DNA from: Fibrobacterota bacterium
Lineage (GTDB): Bacteria; Fibrobacterota; Chitinivibrionia; Chitinivibrionales; Chitinispirillaceae
DNA: 64,000 bases
Direction of reading: 5' to 3'
Assembly (NCBI GenBank): GCA_023436205.1
Contig: JAEZKC010000071.1
Location: forward strand, 186,001-250,000
Positions within the stretch are counted from its first letter, which is position 1. Every line of letters starts with the position of its first letter. Under the pieces are notes generated by a model. The model made no database searches. It saw only the letters and a program-made list of their open reading frames with translations, and was not told where the DNA came from. Position numbers and translations under genes: made by a program. Shown one piece after another: positions 28,501 to 35,998 of this stretch.

Positions 28501-28772
28501 TCACCATAATGATAATTCCAAACCGAAACCCCCAGGGAATCATTTCTCATAAAGGTAATCTGCCGGCTTTCGAAATCAATCCTGGCAGTATCGGAGAACA
28601 GTTTGGTATTCAGTTTAAGAAGCCGGGCGTCTGGCTCGGTTAAAAGGCTGGAGTAGCGGGATTGATAAGGAGACTGAAAACCCTCTATCACAGGTGGTTC
28701 GTACTGAAGTCCCTGAGAAAAAAGAGATATTGCAAGAACAAGGAGCAAAAATACTGTTTTTTGTATGCGCAA
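22581..28772 (-). CDS. sprA: SprA/Sov-like outer-membrane protein, type 9 secretion translocon
   Basis: 2063 residues, close to the size of SprA (about 2400). SprA forms the giant outer-membrane beta-barrel pore of the type 9 secretion system. It has a signal peptide (FLLLVLAISLFSQG), an N-terminal region with the family-like GNEPPRLRIEG, long alternating amphipathic strands throughout, and a C-terminal strand ending in FSIIITVVF, with the terminal Phe expected of BAM substrates. The start is TTG at 28772, right after the upstream stop codon, with GGGAG 10 bases upstream. Linkage to an FGE-fold protein is notable because GldK/GldJ, T9SS partners, share that fold. No other T9SS gene and no T9SS-type cargo domain is recognised in the window. 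Confidence 0.9.
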   Translation of the reverse strand: MRIQKTVFLLLVLAISLFSQGLQYEPPVIEGFQSPYQSRYSSLLTEPDARLLKLNTKLFSDTARIDFESRQITFMRNDSLGVSVWNYHYGELNDYIMAGRRHSFIDNWYKSLTADSKKAINTRPAQKLQWELAVHYPPWAKRLLGNEPPRLRIEGKLEITIGFENGETRVGNSVTSTGSGGLVFDNNYEFGIHGSVGRLININITANRNDGFDLAEDPLKNFKIEYKETQPGELEDEIIQEVSVGYTGFDMPGTSLSGYSEKKEGLFGIKVRSKLGPLMLTTIASHSQGEAITKDLGGASDRDFVKTEKDFVQNRYFFLDTVYRTYYNTRYNLSKPNSNAPLPPRVQELQVFRSVDPFQVKDRTLYKAKIEGADYSFEKLTQDGHYYLESNQGWIRFADSVRINDADIIAITMRSTDGKLVKGVKVPDNATDTPQSLWVLKKKNSSQLSSSDSTFSLMWRNVFDIYGMSEQDFSVELVYVDPAKTDDTIKHVEGKKLISDVIGLTENGKANTKNSDIFAFNKSEIILPPFSSDPQGNEPFANPELKDLSDSTVYRYGSTHKNFSDYKSKFILRLSGTSKPTSFDDLGWNIMEGTVTLKTSSGKTLQENVDYTLDYQMGYLELISPEAKSAQSLTITYQRESDFVLEKKVFAGARGEIRLPFISDNSFAAMSLLYQNAASSSKDIPQLGSEPFNKLHLSFNTSLDFQPEWMTSAVNLLPLVKTEESSSAKFDLEVVHSRMNPNTTRDGAAYLDDFERTDESYGAGITIYPTQWFPSHFPFPDDSLVNRPPAWDNYWFRPLANDETWKVNRFSVWKRDPNNTRVTSSDNTIEILRFHVTPAPQDPAISQRFLHSYGSITQPFYREEDLETARYLELVIRPDGAGPGKKGKLTIQIGKFSEDQVLNGGILNENADFEDSLKQNDRTKFDLLDRGLDFRWDDDEFYLIPKEDKSGWDTLSKTQNSQWLKDLSDPSGDNYKVYDKDHLKNYRYANRTQRNDIYDSEDINKDGSIHSSVQEQFYSFTIDLDDANSPYINHDARVVDSLGWRLYRIPLKEDAGGIRKSINSPDWKKIGGVRLVYHDFAPENITREHRLLIERMNIVGSSWETVGLKGDSTLVPKIEASSISNQTDSAYLYSSLAEKFVTAENGEATPEEKSLRLRFFNLEPGDTALVAKNMNQFAQNISGYDSLSFHIHGDSKAPYNNELKFVFRFGTDSATFYEYRGFIKSGWNKIKLSLQDLADLKPKTESDNLPLDTVSPDRRIRIVAPANKRPNFSSISYMAVGVMRDNNGSPGVFEGELWVNELKVTGSRDLNGWAARTTLNTQWADFLSFSTGMSYTEGSFRTMTDKTIGSADKTDLAANINVNTKLDKFFPDSWGLEIPLGGSVSGSVSRPIMKPNSDIRLLDNEGKADNILDLGADAANMMLGRDPNKDTSEAERFQTFTTSRNAFTSFKKTTNSSNPLINFTVDRISTDLSYNMTATQIGKGRNEDPDSADYIRLDTTESYTGVLKYDLSPRDPPSWTSFTPFSKPKWVPKLYKNYKFNFLPSVINFDLAEVVSKTVRQEDTKLNVHDYFSRSFDLRHGMRLEYSPINPLINMTYNLKIERDMSSNNFWGDSSSAYDSLFSLSNDQKWREFWILNGEKRRTQNASLRFSPQFFSWLTHSADYSADYTGSLVTWGADSADYVHANIRTSLRFKNSLYINDLFSELAKTPLIGNFFGWMRKGVDKVSMRSVGFDYDVTTDLSNNYLSSSYLVDTMGMGQYEFLKYQLGMGRSLDDYLVGRIDPHGFGGMQIRRDKNVFYELYQNDQATGSWNARFSTNFSIPYPLKIDITSVSVGWGREFRGQPDSTYIDTTVVFPDIRVSANSSAFDKLPFIKKNTSRFNVTSSMNFKEGRKEFKDRSESSWTLDFAPLIGIEGTVKKWPITFSYRHNNSKAINVSNSKGENSGLISTDTTVRTTNSFTLGYEIPANSRFREIKLFNWVIPVQGKTRMGLNINSDNTKRISQLGENDPAEDPPNSSLTYSPFVTYKFTDNVDSEFKYTGSHTSNNGKEDKEQNFSIIITVVF

Positions 28773-29966
28773 TTACCGTTTGCTCCCTTTTGTCTTATTT
28801 GACGACTGGCTGCTCTGCAAATCCTTGCAGCACCTGAATCCCACAGGATTATGTCTGTTCTGCGGGAAGTAGCTGTAACGGGTATCCCGACATCCGCTTT
28901 CTGAGCCGCTCGCCCAGAACCCACCCATTACATTATAGAAGGAACGGTTCTGAGACGATGGTGTCGAGGTCCACTCCGCAAGACTCCCGGACATATCAAA
29001 CACTTCAAAATAGCCTCTGCACTCTGCCTTAAGCCCCGCTCTCTGCACTGCAGTATCCTGAGTAACACAGGCATCATTCTCATACTGCTTACCATAGGAA
29101 AATTGCCAGTTATGAGGTCCCTCGCAGGCAGTAGTCCACTCCTCTGAGCTGCAGAGACGCTTTCCAACGGAAAAGCAGGAATCCATGGCCTGGTACAGTG
29201 ACACAAATGCTTGAGGCGCAGTACCTTTTCTATTAGGCCACTCATATTTATCTATACAAAACTCAGACTTCCCCACTTTTATATACTCCATATTGTCCGG
29301 ACAGAGATCAGCCCTTCCACTCAGATCAAATTCATACACCTCGCTGCGAATTTCCGATTCATTTCCGCAGCTGTCAATTGCATAGAACAAGAGCTTCGCA
29401 TTGACTTTCATTTGTATCGGATCTCCCGCATACAGCTTCCACTCGCCATCGCCTTCGAACTTATAATGTGCCGAACATTCCTTATTACTAATAAGCTTCA
29501 CCCCAATGGCCCGACGGTGAAGACCACCGGACGGATCAGGGAACACTCTGGGCGTCAGAGTATCCAATATACACGGGTCTGGCGGCGGAATGGCACTACT
29601 ATCCTCTTGAACAACTGTGTCAGCAGCAGTAGACGTGTCCACCTCTGCTGTAGCCGAAGTATCCCTGCTTTCCTGTGGTTTTGACTCAACCACCTTCCCG
29701 GACTTTTTCGGTTTTACTTCAGGAACCGGCACATTCTCCACAGTATCACCCGTTTCTGAAGTATCCTCAACCAGCAAATCCTCAATCAGTGTATCGATCG
29801 AAGGGACCACACTCGCGGGAATGCTGTCCGTTTCAGAAGTATTCGAAACACTGTTCTGTTGCTTCCTAGGTAAAAATAACAGAGTGAGAAGAAAGAGGGC
29901 AACGAGCAAAAGAGCTATAATGATGCTTTTTCTCCTGCTCTTTTGCTTTTCATCTTTATTGGCCAA
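28773..29966 (-). CDS. Membrane-anchored FGE/SUMF1-fold protein next to sprA
   Basis: 397 residues. One membrane helix at about 14-33 anchors it, followed by an acidic Thr/Ser/Pro-rich linker (about 40-130), a small beta domain (about 145-215, chitobiase C-terminal-like: GDGEWKLYAGDP) and a formylglycine-generating-enzyme-like domain (about 220-385: LCPDNMEYIKVGKSEFCIDKYE, GKRLCSSEEW, DMSGSLAEW, NPVGFRCC). By eye the second catalytic Cys of true FGE is Tyr here (GCRDTRYSY), so enzymatic activity is doubtful. It starts with TTG at 29966 and its stop abuts the sprA start. GldJ/GldK of the type 9 system have the same fold; a structural role beside SprA is a reasonable inference, not shown. Confidence 0.82.
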   Translation of the reverse strand: MANKDEKQKSRRKSIIIALLLVALFLLTLLFLPRKQQNSVSNTSETDSIPASVVPSIDTLIEDLLVEDTSETGDTVENVPVPEVKPKKSGKVVESKPQESRDTSATAEVDTSTAADTVVQEDSSAIPPPDPCILDTLTPRVFPDPSGGLHRRAIGVKLISNKECSAHYKFEGDGEWKLYAGDPIQMKVNAKLLFYAIDSCGNESEIRSEVYEFDLSGRADLCPDNMEYIKVGKSEFCIDKYEWPNRKGTAPQAFVSLYQAMDSCFSVGKRLCSSEEWTTACEGPHNWQFSYGKQYENDACVTQDTAVQRAGLKAECRGYFEVFDMSGSLAEWTSTPSSQNRSFYNVMGGFWASGSESGCRDTRYSYFPQNRHNPVGFRCCKDLQSSQSSNKTKGSKR

Positions 29967-30092
29967 CTTATCCCCACCCCAAACACAATTTGCTTCAAAC
30001 TATTCAAAAAAATATTTCAAAGCTTAATCAGAATTCCACAAACTGAAGATTTATCTGTAATTAGGTGATAAAATTGATCCCAAAAAAGGGAT

Positions 30093-30902
30093 TTACCCTT
30101 CTAAAACAGAATAAATTTTCAAAAAATCATATGTTTCTTTCACATCATGCACCCGGAAAATCCTGGCACCTCTACTGTAAGCAGAGGCAACGGTAGCCAG
30201 ACTTCCCCATAACCGTTCCTCTACAGGCCTTCCGGTAATTCTGCCGATAAAAGATTTTCGTGATGTCCCCACCAGAAGCTCAAAACCAAGCTCATTCATA
30301 CGGTTCAACTCTTTCAGGAGCGTAATATTGTGCTCCCATGTTTTAGCAAAACCAATCCCGGGGTCGAGAATGATCTTCTCCTTTTTCACCCCGGCATCCA
30401 TGAACATTTGAGCGCTTAAAGACAACTCGGCAACAACCTCACCCGTTACATCATTATAAAACGGATCTATCTGCATCGTCTGAGGAGTACCTCTGCTATG
30501 CATAAGCACCACTGTGCAGCCGGCTTGCGCCACGACTCTGGACATATTCGAATCAAGTCTGCCGGCACTGATATCATTTATCAAACTGGCCCCGGCAGCA
30601 ATAGCCGCTTCCGCAGTAGCGCTCCAAGTGGTATCTACACTTATCGGCCCGTCAAACTCCCGGGCTAAAGCTTCAATGACCGGGATAATTCTCCTGCACT
30701 CCTCCTGAGGATCAACAAGCTGAGCGCCGGGCCTGGAAGAGGATCCTCCCACATCAAGAATATCAGCCCCCTCATCCCGAAGCCGCAGAGCATGACTCAC
30801 AGCAGAATCTACACTGGAATGCTGCCCCCCATCATAAAAAGAGTCAGGGGTGACATTCACGATCCCCATCAGCAGGAATTGTTTATCGTTGATCGATTCC
30901 AT
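30093..30902 (-). CDS. folP: Dihydropteroate synthase
   Basis: 269 residues, typical length. DHPS joins para-aminobenzoate and a pterin pyrophosphate in folate synthesis. Signatures: MGIVNVTPDSFYDGG, DVGGSSSRPGA, and LDPGIGFAKT (pterin binding), with TSRKSFIG near the C-terminus. It follows ftsH after a terminator-like hairpin; tilS-ftsH-folP is a classical gene order. No strong ribosome site is visible before the ATG. Confidence 0.96.
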   Translation of the reverse strand: MESINDKQFLLMGIVNVTPDSFYDGGQHSSVDSAVSHALRLRDEGADILDVGGSSSRPGAQLVDPQEECRRIIPVIEALAREFDGPISVDTTWSATAEAAIAAGASLINDISAGRLDSNMSRVVAQAGCTVVLMHSRGTPQTMQIDPFYNDVTGEVVAELSLSAQMFMDAGVKKEKIILDPGIGFAKTWEHNITLLKELNRMNELGFELLVGTSRKSFIGRITGRPVEERLWGSLATVASAYSRGARIFRVHDVKETYDFLKIYSVLEG

Positions 30903-30937
30903 AATACATTACCACTTGAAAAGGAGCTCTGGATTTC

Positions 30938-30975
30938 AAAAAAAAACCGCCCCGGTAAACCGAAGCGGGTTTTTT
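30938..30975 (-). terminator. Terminator-like hairpin between ftsH and folP
   Basis: CCGCCCCGG (30947-30955) and CCGAAGCGG (30960-30968) pair, with a two-base internal mismatch, around a TAAA loop; an A run at 30938-30946 gives a T run on the minus strand and TTTTTT follows on the plus strand. It may attenuate transcription from ftsH into folP. Confidence 0.65.
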
Positions 30976-30996
30976 CAGTATCTAGTTTAAAACGAC

Positions 30997-33075
30997 TCAG
31001 GAGACCTTGGTGCTGGACGCTTCCCCATCCATTTGAGGAACAGGGGCTTCCGGAGTGATCGTCACGTTGGCCTCACCAGTTGTGGCAACGATTTTCCGGG
31101 GAAAGGCCCGGGTCTTTTTTGCCACCTGAAGAGTGCCGCCGCTTATCACCTTCATGATTTCCTCACGATCGAGGAGTTCATGCTCAAGAAGCGCCTTGGC
31201 AAGCCGCTCCAGCTGATCCCTGTTATCCGAAAGAATCGCTCTGGCTCTGGCAGCCTGCTCCTCCATGATCTTTCTGACCAGCTTGTCGATAGATTCGGCA
31301 GTTGACTCCGAATAATCTCTGTGGCGGTTCATATCGCGCCCCAGGAAGATGGAATCATCTTTTTCACCGTAGGACACCGGACCAAGTTCATTAGTCATAC
31401 CGTAATCACAGATCATCTTGCGCACAAGACTGGTAGCCCGTTTTATATCATTGGATGCACCAGTTGTCTGATGATCGAATATCATCTCTTCAGCAATACG
31501 TCCACCCATGAAGATGCATATCTGATCAAGGATAAACTGCTTTGTATGCAGATGCTTATCCTCGCCGGGAAGAGAGAATGTCACTCCCAGAGCCCTTCCG
31601 CGAGGGATAATGGTCACCTTGTGAAGCGGGTCGGCTTCATCGCAGTGAAGATTGCATATCGCATGTCCAGCCTCGTGATAGGCAGTTATCTGCTTCTGCT
31701 TTTCAGAGAGCACCATGCTCTTGCGCTCGGTACCCATGAGCACCTTGTCTTTTGCTTCTTCGAAATCAAGCATGGTAACCGTGTCCTGGTTGAAACGGGC
31801 GGCCATAAGCGCTGCCTCGTTGACCAGATTCGCCAGGTCCGCCCCCACAAAGCCGGGGGTTCCACGGGCGATTGTATTGAGATCCACATCCGCTCCGAGG
31901 GGAGTACTTTTCGTATGCACTTTAAGGATACCCTCGCGACCCTTGACATCGGGAACATCGACCACTACTTGACGATCGAAACGTCCGGGTCTTAGAAGCG
32001 CCGGGTCCAGAACATCAGGACGGTTGGTGGCTGCTATAAGAATGACACCGGAATTAGCCTCGAAACCATCCATCTCAACAAGCATCTGGTTGAGTGTCTG
32101 TTCGCGTTCGTCATGACCGCCGCCCAAACCGGCTCCGCGCTGACGACCCACAGCATCAATTTCGTCAATGAAGATGATGCAGGGAGAATTCTTCTTGGCT
32201 GTCTCGAAGAGATCACGCACCCTGGATGCTCCCACACCGACAAACATCTCCACGAAATCCGATCCGCTCATTGACAGGAATGGTACTCCGGCTTCACCGG
32301 CAACACAACGTGCCAGAAGCGTTTTTCCTGTTCCGGGAGGGCCAAGCAAAAGCACTCCTTTGGGAATTTTTCCACCGAGTTTTTTGAACTTTTTGGGATC
32401 TTTCAAGAAGTCGATAATTTCCGCAAGCTCCGCCTTGGCTTCCTCGACACCAGCTGCATCAGCAAAGGTGATCTGAGGACGGTCTAACGAATGAAGCTTT
32501 GCCCTGCTCTTTCCAAAAGAGAACATGCCTTTCTGGGCCGACTGCATGTTACGCAAAAAGAGCACATAGAAGAGCACAAAGACCACGATCACGAACAGAA
32601 GCTGATAGAGGGCACTACCCCACAGTTTCTCCTGTTCAAAAGTATACTGAAAACCATGCTGGTCCCACTCCTTGAGCATCTGGGAATCGATGAACGGGAG
32701 ATTGACCACGAAGACTTTGTTCACCACCGCATTACCTTTGGCTTTGACCACACTGGCCAGCACGGAGGGTTCGCTCACCTCTCCCCGAAGAATACCGCGA
32801 CCGTCACCCCGCTGAATCACATTTGCCTCTGTGATCTTAACCTCGGGTTTAGAAAGCAGCTCCTTAAACTGGGAGTATGTTACCTTTGTCTCCTTGGGAG
32901 CCACATAGCTGTCGATGGAGCGTACGCCCAGCACTACAGCCACAATAATAAGAATCCACATGAAAATCGTTTTGGAGGGATCCTTGCGGGGACCTTTTCT
33001 CCCCCCATCACCATCACCCGGCCGTCTGGGACCGTTTCTCGGATCTACACCGTTTTTCTTTTCTTCAGAACCCAA
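30997..33075 (-). CDS. ftsH: ATP-dependent zinc metalloprotease FtsH
   Basis: About 692 residues. Two membrane helices (near 35-55 and 155-175) flank a periplasmic loop; the AAA domain has Walker A GPPGTGKT, Walker B IIFIDEIDAVG and second region of homology PALLRPGRFDRQ; the M41 protease has HEAGH and a distal Asp. It degrades membrane and short-lived cytoplasmic proteins. I favour the TTG at 33075, with GGAGG 6 bases upstream; an ATG six codons earlier (33093) has that GGAGG inside its frame. The linker after the first residues is basic and Gly/Pro-rich. Confidence 0.95.
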   Translation of the reverse strand: MGSEEKKNGVDPRNGPRRPGDGDGGRKGPRKDPSKTIFMWILIIVAVVLGVRSIDSYVAPKETKVTYSQFKELLSKPEVKITEANVIQRGDGRGILRGEVSEPSVLASVVKAKGNAVVNKVFVVNLPFIDSQMLKEWDQHGFQYTFEQEKLWGSALYQLLFVIVVFVLFYVLFLRNMQSAQKGMFSFGKSRAKLHSLDRPQITFADAAGVEEAKAELAEIIDFLKDPKKFKKLGGKIPKGVLLLGPPGTGKTLLARCVAGEAGVPFLSMSGSDFVEMFVGVGASRVRDLFETAKKNSPCIIFIDEIDAVGRQRGAGLGGGHDEREQTLNQMLVEMDGFEANSGVILIAATNRPDVLDPALLRPGRFDRQVVVDVPDVKGREGILKVHTKSTPLGADVDLNTIARGTPGFVGADLANLVNEAALMAARFNQDTVTMLDFEEAKDKVLMGTERKSMVLSEKQKQITAYHEAGHAICNLHCDEADPLHKVTIIPRGRALGVTFSLPGEDKHLHTKQFILDQICIFMGGRIAEEMIFDHQTTGASNDIKRATSLVRKMICDYGMTNELGPVSYGEKDDSIFLGRDMNRHRDYSESTAESIDKLVRKIMEEQAARARAILSDNRDQLERLAKALLEHELLDREEIMKVISGGTLQVAKKTRAFPRKIVATTGEANVTITPEAPVPQMDGEASSTKVS

Positions 33076-33148
33076 ATCTATCCTCCACAGCATGTTGGTT
33101 AAAAATCAAGAACAGAACTTTAAAATATATTACGTACCCCGACTCCGC

Positions 33149-34531
33149 TTACCCCGGCTCAGTTTGATTACCGGGGAGATCATGCCTGAATGAAATTATG
33201 AAGTGTTTTTGTGTCTCAGGCCTGATTTTTCCGAGCTGTGAAATCCGCACTCCGGGAACCCATAGCACATTCCCGCTCGCAGATACCACCACACCCAGTA
33301 ACTCCCTTTCCTTGCGGTTGAAACCTTGTTTCTTTAGAAATGTCGTAAGATCAGTCTCGCCACCGGCACCAAGTGGCCAGAATCTGTCGTCCCGGCGAGC
33401 GTTCCTGTATTCAAGAGGAAGCTCTTGTTCTGATACGTCGAGACAGACAGTATTATTGTCTGAAAACATCTCTTCGGGCGCACCACGAATCTCTTTTGAT
33501 GATACAACCGCACCAGCACAGAAAACTTCTCCATCCCTTGGCAGCGTACAGGAAAAACGTTCTACCCGAGAAGCGCTTGTAAAAAGAATTTTATCTTTAC
33601 AGGGATAAAATCTCCATCCGCCCGGAAGAAGAAACTCCCCGTGAGAATCGAGCCGGGCCGAAAAAATTTTCTGCAGATGTTTCTGCATTACTGCAATACC
33701 GTACTGATCAAAGAGCGTAACCAATGCTTCAGATGCGATCCTATCATCCAGCATCCCGGCCTTGAGGACTGAAAATGATTGCGCACCGAGTCTGATTACG
33801 TGAGACCCGATCCAGATATTGATATTTTCACTGAGCAGGTTCCAGATTCTGCCCATTTTTTCGGCTAATCCGGCAATGTTGGAAACAGCATTTGGTTCCC
33901 TGGACACTAAAGTTGGCAGTATCTCCTGACGAATCCAGTTTCGTTGGTAACAGGTATCAAAATTGGAGGAATCGGTACGGTAAGTGATGTTGTTTGATTC
34001 AAGCCACTCCAGGATCTGTTCTCTATTAATATATAGAAAGGGTCTTATAACCCCGTCCTGCCTCCATGGGAGAATTCCACGCATTCCCCTCACGCCAGCC
34101 CCCCGCACCATCCGCATGAGAAGGGTTTCCGCCTGGTCATTGGCAGTGTGGGCAGTGGCAATGTAATCGAAATGGTGGGCTTGCTTAAGCTGTTGAAAGA
34201 AGCGATACCGTTCCCGACGAGCCCACTCCTCAATACCTGTGTTTTTAAGCCCCGACCTGTCGAGCCTTGTGCTGAAGCACTGTACCTGAAGTTTTTCACA
34301 ATTTTTTTTCACGAACTCTTCATCAGCATCCGATTCATCTCCCCGCAAGGCATGATTCACATGTGCTGCGGAGACCTGACTAATTTGCAGAGTATCCTTC
34401 AGGTCATGTAACAGATGCAGTAAAGCAATCGAATCGGCCCCGCCACTTACAGCGACCAGAATGGAGCATTGAGAAGACAGATCAGAAAAAAAGAATTTGA
34501 GAACCTCTGGGATGGTTTTATCGATTGACAT
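33149..34531 (-). CDS. tilS: tRNA(Ile)-lysidine synthetase
   Basis: 460 residues, matching the long TilS form. The PP-loop ATPase motif SGGADS is near residue 29-34, and GMRGILPW, AHVNHALRGDES and the C-terminal domain (RDDRFWPLGAGG) fit. TilS converts the CAU anticodon of a minor tRNA-Ile to lysidine so that it reads AUA. It starts the tilS-ftsH-folP group; a CAU tRNA lies 22 bases upstream of its start on the same strand. That tRNA's acceptor base pairs look closer to elongator Met than to the TilS substrate. Confidence 0.95.
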   Translation of the reverse strand: MSIDKTIPEVLKFFFSDLSSQCSILVAVSGGADSIALLHLLHDLKDTLQISQVSAAHVNHALRGDESDADEEFVKKNCEKLQVQCFSTRLDRSGLKNTGIEEWARRERYRFFQQLKQAHHFDYIATAHTANDQAETLLMRMVRGAGVRGMRGILPWRQDGVIRPFLYINREQILEWLESNNITYRTDSSNFDTCYQRNWIRQEILPTLVSREPNAVSNIAGLAEKMGRIWNLLSENINIWIGSHVIRLGAQSFSVLKAGMLDDRIASEALVTLFDQYGIAVMQKHLQKIFSARLDSHGEFLLPGGWRFYPCKDKILFTSASRVERFSCTLPRDGEVFCAGAVVSSKEIRGAPEEMFSDNNTVCLDVSEQELPLEYRNARRDDRFWPLGAGGETDLTTFLKKQGFNRKERELLGVVVSASGNVLWVPGVRISQLGKIRPETQKHFIISFRHDLPGNQTEPG

Positions 34532-34553
34532 AGTGATTTGGGGAGGAGAAGAG

Positions 34554-34630
34554 TGGTAGCAGCGGAGGGAATCGAACCCCCGACACGTGGATTATGATTC
34601 CACTGCTCTAACCGACTGAGCTACGCTGCC
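34554..34630 (-). tRNA. tRNA with CAU anticodon, probably tRNA-Met
   Basis: On the minus strand a full cloverleaf runs from G1 at 34630 to an encoded CCA ending at 34554. The D arm (AGCTCAGTCGGTTAGAGC), anticodon stem GTGGA/TCCAC with loop ATCATAA (anticodon CAT), and T arm (GGGGGTTCGATTCCCTC) are clear; the discriminator is A. The acceptor stem GGCAGCG/CGCTGCT has a G1-T72 wobble and A-T at 4-69, G-C at 5-68. TilS substrates in E. coli have C4-G69 and C5-G68, so elongator Met is favoured, though its neighbour is tilS; a minor tRNA-Ile cannot be excluded. Confidence 0.93.
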
Positions 34631-34681
34631 ACTTCGAAGATTGTGCGGATAATATACGTTCAGTTTTTATAAGTGTCAAAT

Positions 34682-34715
34682 AAAAAAAGCCGCACATTCT
34701 AAAGAATATGCGGCT
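34682..34715 (-). terminator. Rho-independent terminator after the pilin gene
   Basis: Read on the minus strand, AGCCGCATATTC and GAATGTGCGGCT form a 12-pair stem with one G-T pair and a four-base loop, followed by seven T. It lies 22 bases after the pilin stop and before the tRNA. Confidence 0.92.
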
Positions 34716-34736
34716 ATGCATTTTTTAACCCAAACA

Positions 34737-35165
34737 TCAGGGCAGGAAGTTGGGAATGTACTTTTCAGTTGCCGCCTGAGCACTTGTAGTATGATCAAAA
34801 ACATCAGTACCAGCATTATAAGTTGTTACAAGAGTACCTGCAGCTGGGAAATCACCAATGTCATTAGTTGCCGTTCCTGTACAAGTAGCGGCAACAGCGC
34901 CACCGCCTGCAACAGCATATCCCCACCATTTACTATCTGTAGGAACTGTGAAAACAATTTCATCTACGGTTCCCGGTGTTCCAGTTTCAGCAATTCGAGC
35001 CAGCTGTGCAGATTCGTAAGAAGCCAGAACCCGCGGTGCTTCAGCCACTTTTGCTTTTGCAGATGCATCTGTGAACCTTGGAATCGCCAGAGCTGCCAGA
35101 ATACCGATGATCACGATAACAACCATGAGCTCGATCAGGGTAAAACCCTTTTTGTTACGTAACAT
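34737..35165 (-). CDS. pilA: Type IV major pilin-like protein
   Basis: 142 residues. The class III signal KKG followed by FTLIELMVVIVIIGILAAL is the prepilin peptidase site and the hydrophobic assembly helix, with the E5 residue retained. The mature protein of about 135 residues has a short globular domain with few cysteines. GGAGGGG before the ATG is a very strong ribosome site and a strong terminator follows, both signs of high expression, as expected for a major pilin. It lies downstream of an ABC/TPR operon resembling Myxococcus pilGHI. A pseudopilin of a secretion system is possible, but no other pilus gene is nearby. Confidence 0.9.
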   Translation of the reverse strand: MLRNKKGFTLIELMVVIVIIGILAALAIPRFTDASAKAKVAEAPRVLASYESAQLARIAETGTPGTVDEIVFTVPTDSKWWGYAVAGGGAVAATCTGTATNDIGDFPAAGTLVTTYNAGTDVFDHTTSAQAATEKYIPNFLP

Positions 35166-35326
35166 ACTACACCCCTCCGTTAAGTTAGTTGAAAGTTTGT
35201 TTTAAACCTAGAAATCTTTTGCCTTCAGCGCTTCGACTCAGATTTTTTATTCCTGAATCTAATTTCATTATATCCGCTCGTCACCACAGGTTCAAGTTTT
35301 TTTTTAGAAACTTTTGACTTGCGAAA

Positions 35327-35998
35327 TCAAGGAACAGTTTTTATTTCGGGAGCAACAACACTGATCTTCTGTAAAAGATGCCTGCGAACTTCAGGATTTT
35401 CACTGCTTTGATATAAAAAAACCAATAAAGAAAGATCGTTTGGTTCCCGACCGGATTTCTGATAAAAATTAGCCGCAAGATTGGCAAGCTTGGACTTATG
35501 AGGCCCGGGTCGATTAGCTGCAGCTGTAAAATAAAAAGCGGCTCTTTCAGGATCATTAAAATATTTGTAATAAAGCATCCCCAGATAAAAGGGAATATTC
35601 CATTTGTAATCAGTTTGGTTCATCCCCCTCTCCAGAATAATTCTGGCAGCATCGGGATTGCCGCAAAGATCTGGAATCATCAGCCCCGCAAATTCGTAAG
35701 CTTCGTAAAAATGAGGATGCAGCCTGGTGAGCATATCAACCATCTGTATAAGCCAGGAAAACTGTCTGTCCCCCATCAAATGTTCGCCGGTGTAAAGCAC
35801 AACTCTTATCCAGAGGTAATGAGCATAGGTTGTTTGAAATCCAAGCATAAATGGTTTCACCTTTTCGCTGCCTGGAAGGTAGGCCATACTTTCATAGCTC
35901 TGAGCACCTTTACGAATTGTATTCAGGCGTAAAGCTACAAATGCTATACCCGTAACCAGCATGCCCAGAATAAGCAATCTTGCTGCGAACCTCTTCAC
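35327..35998 (-). CDS. Membrane-anchored TPR-like protein in ABC/pilin cluster
   Basis: 223 residues. One N-terminal hydrophobic segment (about 5-24) is followed by helical repeats of TPR type (FYEAYEFAGLMIPDLCGN, FYLGMLYYKYFNDPERAAFYF), likely periplasmic. The start is GTG at 35998, overlapping the permease stop (TAGTG), so it is co-translated. In Myxococcus xanthus the pilus genes pilG, pilH and pilI encode a protein of unknown function with an ABC ATPase and permease next to pilA; this gene may be the counterpart of PilG by position, though I cannot show sequence similarity. Confidence 0.7.
   Translation of the reverse strand: MKRFAARLLILGMLVTGIAFVALRLNTIRKGAQSYESMAYLPGSEKVKPFMLGFQTTYAHYLWIRVVLYTGEHLMGDRQFSWLIQMVDMLTRLHPHFYEAYEFAGLMIPDLCGNPDAARIILERGMNQTDYKWNIPFYLGMLYYKYFNDPERAAFYFTAAANRPGPHKSKLANLAANFYQKSGREPNDLSLLVFLYQSSENPEVRRHLLQKISVVAPEIKTVP

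Noticed and set aside
30077..30092. ATCCC-AAAAAA-GGGAT as a folP terminator
   Set aside because: Only five stem pairs and no clean T run afterwards; too weak to call.
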